The notes under the pieces were generated by a model. It was not told the origin of the DNA and did no database searches. It was given only the letters and a program-made list of their open reading frames with translations. A program made the position numbers and the translations under genes. This document shows positions 47,907-50,506 of a DNA stretch of 50,506 nucleotides, piece after piece. The stretch comes from Akkermansia muciniphila (GTDB taxonomy: Bacteria > Verrucomicrobiota > Verrucomicrobiia > Verrucomicrobiales > Verrucomicrobiaceae), in the NCBI GenBank assembly GCA_945863205.1, contig CAMAZK010000004.1, forward strand, positions 1 to 50,506. Reading direction: 5' to 3'. The stretch's first letter is position 1. Each line of letters starts with the position of its first letter.

Positions 47907-48900
47907 AGCCGCCCGCTTGCCACTTGCCTTTGCCCAGGTGCGTGAAGATCCGCGCTTGGACGTGGAGATCGTCCGCTCGCTACCTGAGAACGCCACCATC
48001 GTCATGATCGCGTCCGGCGGCGAGACGCTGGTGGAACTCGCCCGCCTGCCTGTGCAGCGCATCCACGCGGTGGACATGAATGAGGCGCAACTAGCGCTCG
48101 CTCGATTGAAATGCCATCTCGCGACACACCAAACGCCAGACGACACCTGCCGCCTACTCGGGCACGAACCGCTGCCGCCTGTGGAGCGCGGGAATGCGAT
48201 GCGGCGAGTCTTGGATGAGATGTCATGGCCGGAAGATGTCTTCGGACCACCAGATTTGGTTTCCGAACTCGGTGTCGATCATGCTGGTCGCTACGAACGC
48301 TGTTTTGCGGAAATCCGCCGCGTTTTCAAAACTGATGACGAGTGGATGACTGGAATCAAGATCGAGGAGGCGTTGGAGAAAGTGATGTCCTTGCCAAACC
48401 TCACGGCGCTATTCGGACACGAGGCAACACAGAATCCGGCACGCCCATTTCACGAGCATTTCGCCCAGCGCACCCGCATCGCCATGAGCCGAACTGATGC
48501 ATCCGTGAATCCGTTTCTCTGGCAGATGTATCGGGGCCGCTTTGCGCCCGGATATCGCTACGACTGGATGCAAAACTCCGCGCCGCTGCGCGCGGAAGTG
48601 ATCTGGCATCATGGCCGCATGGCGGACGTGCTAAACGGTATGGCGGAAGAATGCGCCGACCTCGTGCATCTTTCGAACATTCTCGACTGGCTCAGCCCTG
48701 ATGATGCCCGCATGACTTTGGCCGCCGCACGGCGCGTATTGCGGCCCGGTGGTCGCATGATCATTCGTCAGTTGAACTCCAGCCTGTGCATCACCGCACT
48801 TGCTGACGACTGGCTTTGGAACACGCCACTCGCAGCGGATATGGAACGGCGGGATCGCAGCTTTTTCTACCCGCAGATTCACCTCGGCACCCGCACATGA
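47863..48900 (+). CDS. BtaA-like DUF3419 SAM-dependent 3-amino-3-carboxypropyltransferase
   Basis: A 345-residue cytoplasmic or peripheral protein of the DUF3419 family, whose described member BtaA moves the 3-amino-3-carboxypropyl group of SAM to diacylglycerol as the first step of betaine-lipid synthesis. Motifs: IVMIASGGETLVELARL and IHAVDMNEAQLALARLKCHL (SAM-binding), and VHLSNILDWLSPDDA, AARRVLRPGGRMIIRQLNSS (late Rossmann part). The ATG at 47863 lies inside the upstream gene; a TTG at 47857 is also possible. Its stop overlaps the next start (ATGA). No BtaB-type N-methyltransferase is nearby, so the product need not be the usual betaine lipid. Confidence 0.85.
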   Translation: MPDSPLHHADPWALEAARLPLAFAQVREDPRLDVEIVRSLPENATIVMIASGGETLVELARLPVQRIHAVDMNEAQLALARLKCHLATHQTPDDTCRLLGHEPLPPVERGNAMRRVLDEMSWPEDVFGPPDLVSELGVDHAGRYERCFAEIRRVFKTDDEWMTGIKIEEALEKVMSLPNLTALFGHEATQNPARPFHEHFAQRTRIAMSRTDASVNPFLWQMYRGRFAPGYRYDWMQNSAPLRAEVIWHHGRMADVLNGMAEECADLVHLSNILDWLSPDDARMTLAAARRVLRPGGRMIIRQLNSSLCITALADDWLWNTPLAADMERRDRSFFYPQIHLGTRT

Positions 48901-49817
48901 CACTCCACTGCATGCAGGACCCGCCGCCTGGGTGGATGGGCGAAGCCCTCGAACGTTTCGAGCGGCAGTTCAGCTATCCGCTTGGTGCCGGGCAGCGCTT
49001 TCGCATCTCCCACGGTCGCGACTACCTGCCGTTTTTCCAAGCGATGGGCACTGCCAGCGTGCTCGTTGTCGAACGGGCAGGCGAAGTGCTTGGAACGCTG
49101 ACTCGCGTCGAGCGCTTGACATCCCTCCTGGGTGACGACACGGCACCCAAACTCCTGCATTACCTCTGCGATCTCAAAGTGGCCGCAAGCGCCCGCGGCA
49201 GCCGGGCGCTCCCGCTGCTCATGCGCGAGACGCGGCGTCAGATCGAGGCCAGCGGCTCCCTTTCCTGCTACGCCATCGTCATGGGCGGCACAGGGCGACT
49301 CCCCACCGATTACACGGGCCGGGTCAGCATTCCTCGTTTCGAAAAGCTGGGAGACATCATGATCGTGCGTGTTTCCGCAGGAACATCGGAACCTCAATCA
49401 CTGAAGTCTGACGATTTTCCGCACATGGATAACTCGATCCGCATCACAGGCGGGCAGCATGCTCTCCGCTCGTCAATGACCCCGATCTCATTGCGCGAGG
49501 GCGATGCCAGCGCCGTGCTGGAAGATACGAGACGCGGAAAGCGCCTTTGGATCGACGGCGCGGGAGAACTGCTCTCCGCTCATCTCTCGCACTTCCAATT
49601 CCGAACGATTCAATCAGCAGCAGCTCTGCTAGAGAAAGCAGCCATCGAAGCCCAGCGCACAGGATTCCCTGCCTTCTTCACCGCCGTGCCTCAAGCTATA
49701 TGGAATCAGCTTCAACCAGCGCTCCATGCGCTGAGCGTGCAGGAATCTCCAGCCAGCATCTTCGGTCATCACTTGCCCTCGAACTGCGAATGGTGGATCG
49801 ACACTGCCGAGATTTAG
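48897..49817 (+). CDS. GNAT-fold N-acyltransferase-like protein
   Basis: A 306-residue protein starting at ATG 48897 (MTLHCMQDPPPG), overlapping the DUF3419 stop. Residues 45-135 follow the GNAT pattern: ASVLVVERAGEVLGTLTRVE, then LLHYLCDLKVAASARGSRALPLLMRE, whose K-V-x-x-x-x-R-G run resembles the acyl-CoA-binding loop. The second half is mixed alpha-beta and not recognised. In this operon it could N-acylate a homoserine-type lipid headgroup, but this is only position-based. Its end overlaps the convergent sulfatase end by 3 nt. Confidence 0.78.
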   Translation: MTLHCMQDPPPGWMGEALERFERQFSYPLGAGQRFRISHGRDYLPFFQAMGTASVLVVERAGEVLGTLTRVERLTSLLGDDTAPKLLHYLCDLKVAASARGSRALPLLMRETRRQIEASGSLSCYAIVMGGTGRLPTDYTGRVSIPRFEKLGDIMIVRVSAGTSEPQSLKSDDFPHMDNSIRITGGQHALRSSMTPISLREGDASAVLEDTRRGKRLWIDGAGELLSAHLSHFQFRTIQSAAALLEKAAIEAQRTGFPAFFTAVPQAIWNQLQPALHALSVQESPASIFGHHLPSNCEWWIDTAEI

Positions 49818-50506
49818 CGGTTAGGGACTTTCGGCACCTTTGAGTCGTCTCCAGGCGTCCACCAGGCGTCGAGTTGAGTCCGCATCAACTTCACCATATC
49901 CGGCTGCCCGACAGCGAGATTGTGTTTTTCTCCAGGATCGGCGACGACGTCGAACAGGGCGGTTTCGCTCAAATAGTCACCCCAGGCGCTCTTTCCGCTG
50001 GGGACGATGAGCTTGAAGTTGCCGCTGCGAATCCAGCGGTAGGCGATGTCACGTGAGGGATGGCCGAGGCTGCTGGCATCTCCGGGATAGATCTCGCCAA
50101 AGACGGGCTGGTCTTTGAGTTTGGATTCTCCGATGGCCGCCGACCACAGGCTGCGGCCTGACAATGATGCGATGGCATTCGGTTTGCCGATGGCCGCGAG
50201 CACCGTGGGCAGAAGATCGACGCTGCTGACGAGCTGCTCATGCGTCTCCGCTTTCGTGTGACTGTCCCAGCGGATCAGGATCGGCGTGCGCAGGCCGTCT
50301 TCGAAGGGCGAGTACTTGCTCTCGTGCGTGTGCGCGAACTCCTGCGGGCTCTTTTTCATGCGCTCGGGGCCGGGCGTCCAGCCGTTGTCCACGACGAAAA
50401 TGAAGAGCGTGTCCTTCGTGAGGCCGCGCTGCTCGATCATGGCCATCAAATCGCCCACCGTGTCGTCAAACTGGCTGACGGAGGCGAGGTACGGGATGCG
50501 ATTCTC
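49814..50506 (-). CDS. Sulfatase 10, C-terminal part (cut by window edge)
   Basis: The frame is open to the right edge, so the start and formylglycine motif are outside the window; the track start at 50458 is an internal GTG. Visible parts are ENRIPYLASVSQFDDTVGDL, FIFVVDNGWTPGPERMKKSP (metal-site D-N-G), GLRTPILIRWDSHTK, SSVDLLPTVLAAIGKP and LFDVVADPGEKHNLAVGQPD, the standard second half of a type I sulfatase. It has no Lys-rich tail. It is convergent with the lipid operon, with overlapping stop codons. Confidence 0.9.
   Translation of the reverse strand, partial: ENRIPYLASVSQFDDTVGDLMAMIEQRGLTKDTLFIFVVDNGWTPGPERMKKSPQEFAHTHESKYSPFEDGLRTPILIRWDSHTKAETHEQLVSSVDLLPTVLAAIGKPNAIASLSGRSLWSAAIGESKLKDQPVFGEIYPGDASSLGHPSRDIAYRWIRSGNFKLIVPSGKSAWGDYLSETALFDVVADPGEKHNLAVGQPDMVKLMRTQLDAWWTPGDDSKVPKVPNR

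Noticed and set aside
1-50506. CRISPR arrays, tRNA or rRNA genes
   Set aside because: No regularly spaced repeat-spacer pattern, no tRNA cloverleaf with a GTTCRANNC T-loop and no rRNA core sequence was noticed by eye; a tRNAscan or Infernal run could overturn this.

Overview
The window looks like a chromosomal segment from a Verrucomicrobia-type member of the PVC superphylum. The sequence basis is ten arylsulfatase genes (one cut by the right edge), two Pirellula/Verrucomicrobium-type dehydrogenase proteins (one ending in a CxxCH cytochrome domain, one in a blue-copper domain), a DUF1080 protein, a golvesin-like domain protein, and high-GC DNA with few Shine-Dalgarno sequences. An LpxL-like acyltransferase/heptosyltransferase and an LptF/G permease point to an LPS-bearing outer membrane. 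The genus cannot be fixed from sequence alone.

Layout. 1-5.3 kb is housekeeping: the end of a repetitive coiled-coil protein, a minus-strand run hpt-moaD-lptF/G-hypothetical-pyrE, and divergent pdxH. 5.4-7.3 kb is a small coupled operon (GbsR/MarR regulator, two membrane proteins, a DCC thiol oxidoreductase) with a palindromic operator candidate and a frameshift in the third gene. 7.3-11 kb holds a large CxxCH dehydrogenase-like protein and a golvesin-like protein. 11-17.2 kb has a primary-type sigma factor, pdhB, a hicBA toxin-antitoxin pair lodged between pdhB and pdhC, phosphofructokinase and a drug/metabolite exporter. 17.2-21.3 kb has a DUF1080 protein, a class III adenylate cyclase and an LpxL-WaaF fusion. 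21.4-43.7 kb is the sulfatase island. 43.8-50.5 kb has a PqaA-like hydrolase, a five-gene plus-strand lipid operon (diiron oxygenase-like, fatty acid desaturase, Aur1/PAP2-like, BtaA-like DUF3419, GNAT) and another sulfatase.

How the genes work together. The sulfatases all start with secretion signals and keep the C-x-P-S/T-R formylglycine motif, so the island looks like a desulfation module for sulfated polysaccharides. No formylglycine-generating enzyme or glycoside hydrolase is present, so both must be encoded elsewhere. The 45.4-49.8 kb operon reads as a lipid-remodelling pathway: diacylglycerol supply, homoserine-type headgroup transfer from SAM, a possible N-acylation, and acyl-chain desaturation.

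The most unusual layer is repetitive and mobile DNA. Two PD-(D/E)xK (GxxExxY-like) genes each sit between hairpin repeats at sulfatase-sulfatase junctions; the second is bounded by perfect 25-bp inverted repeats. Short palindromic sequences are inserted in frame in three secreted proteins, one inside a signal peptide. Several sulfatase signal peptides are built from the same TCGTCATTC words as one of these elements. Two further MITE-like elements, a twin-hairpin repeat, a duplicated sulfatase 3' end around a toxin-antitoxin module, and a mazF with an amber stop complete the picture. No tRNA, rRNA, CRISPR array or transposase gene was recognised.
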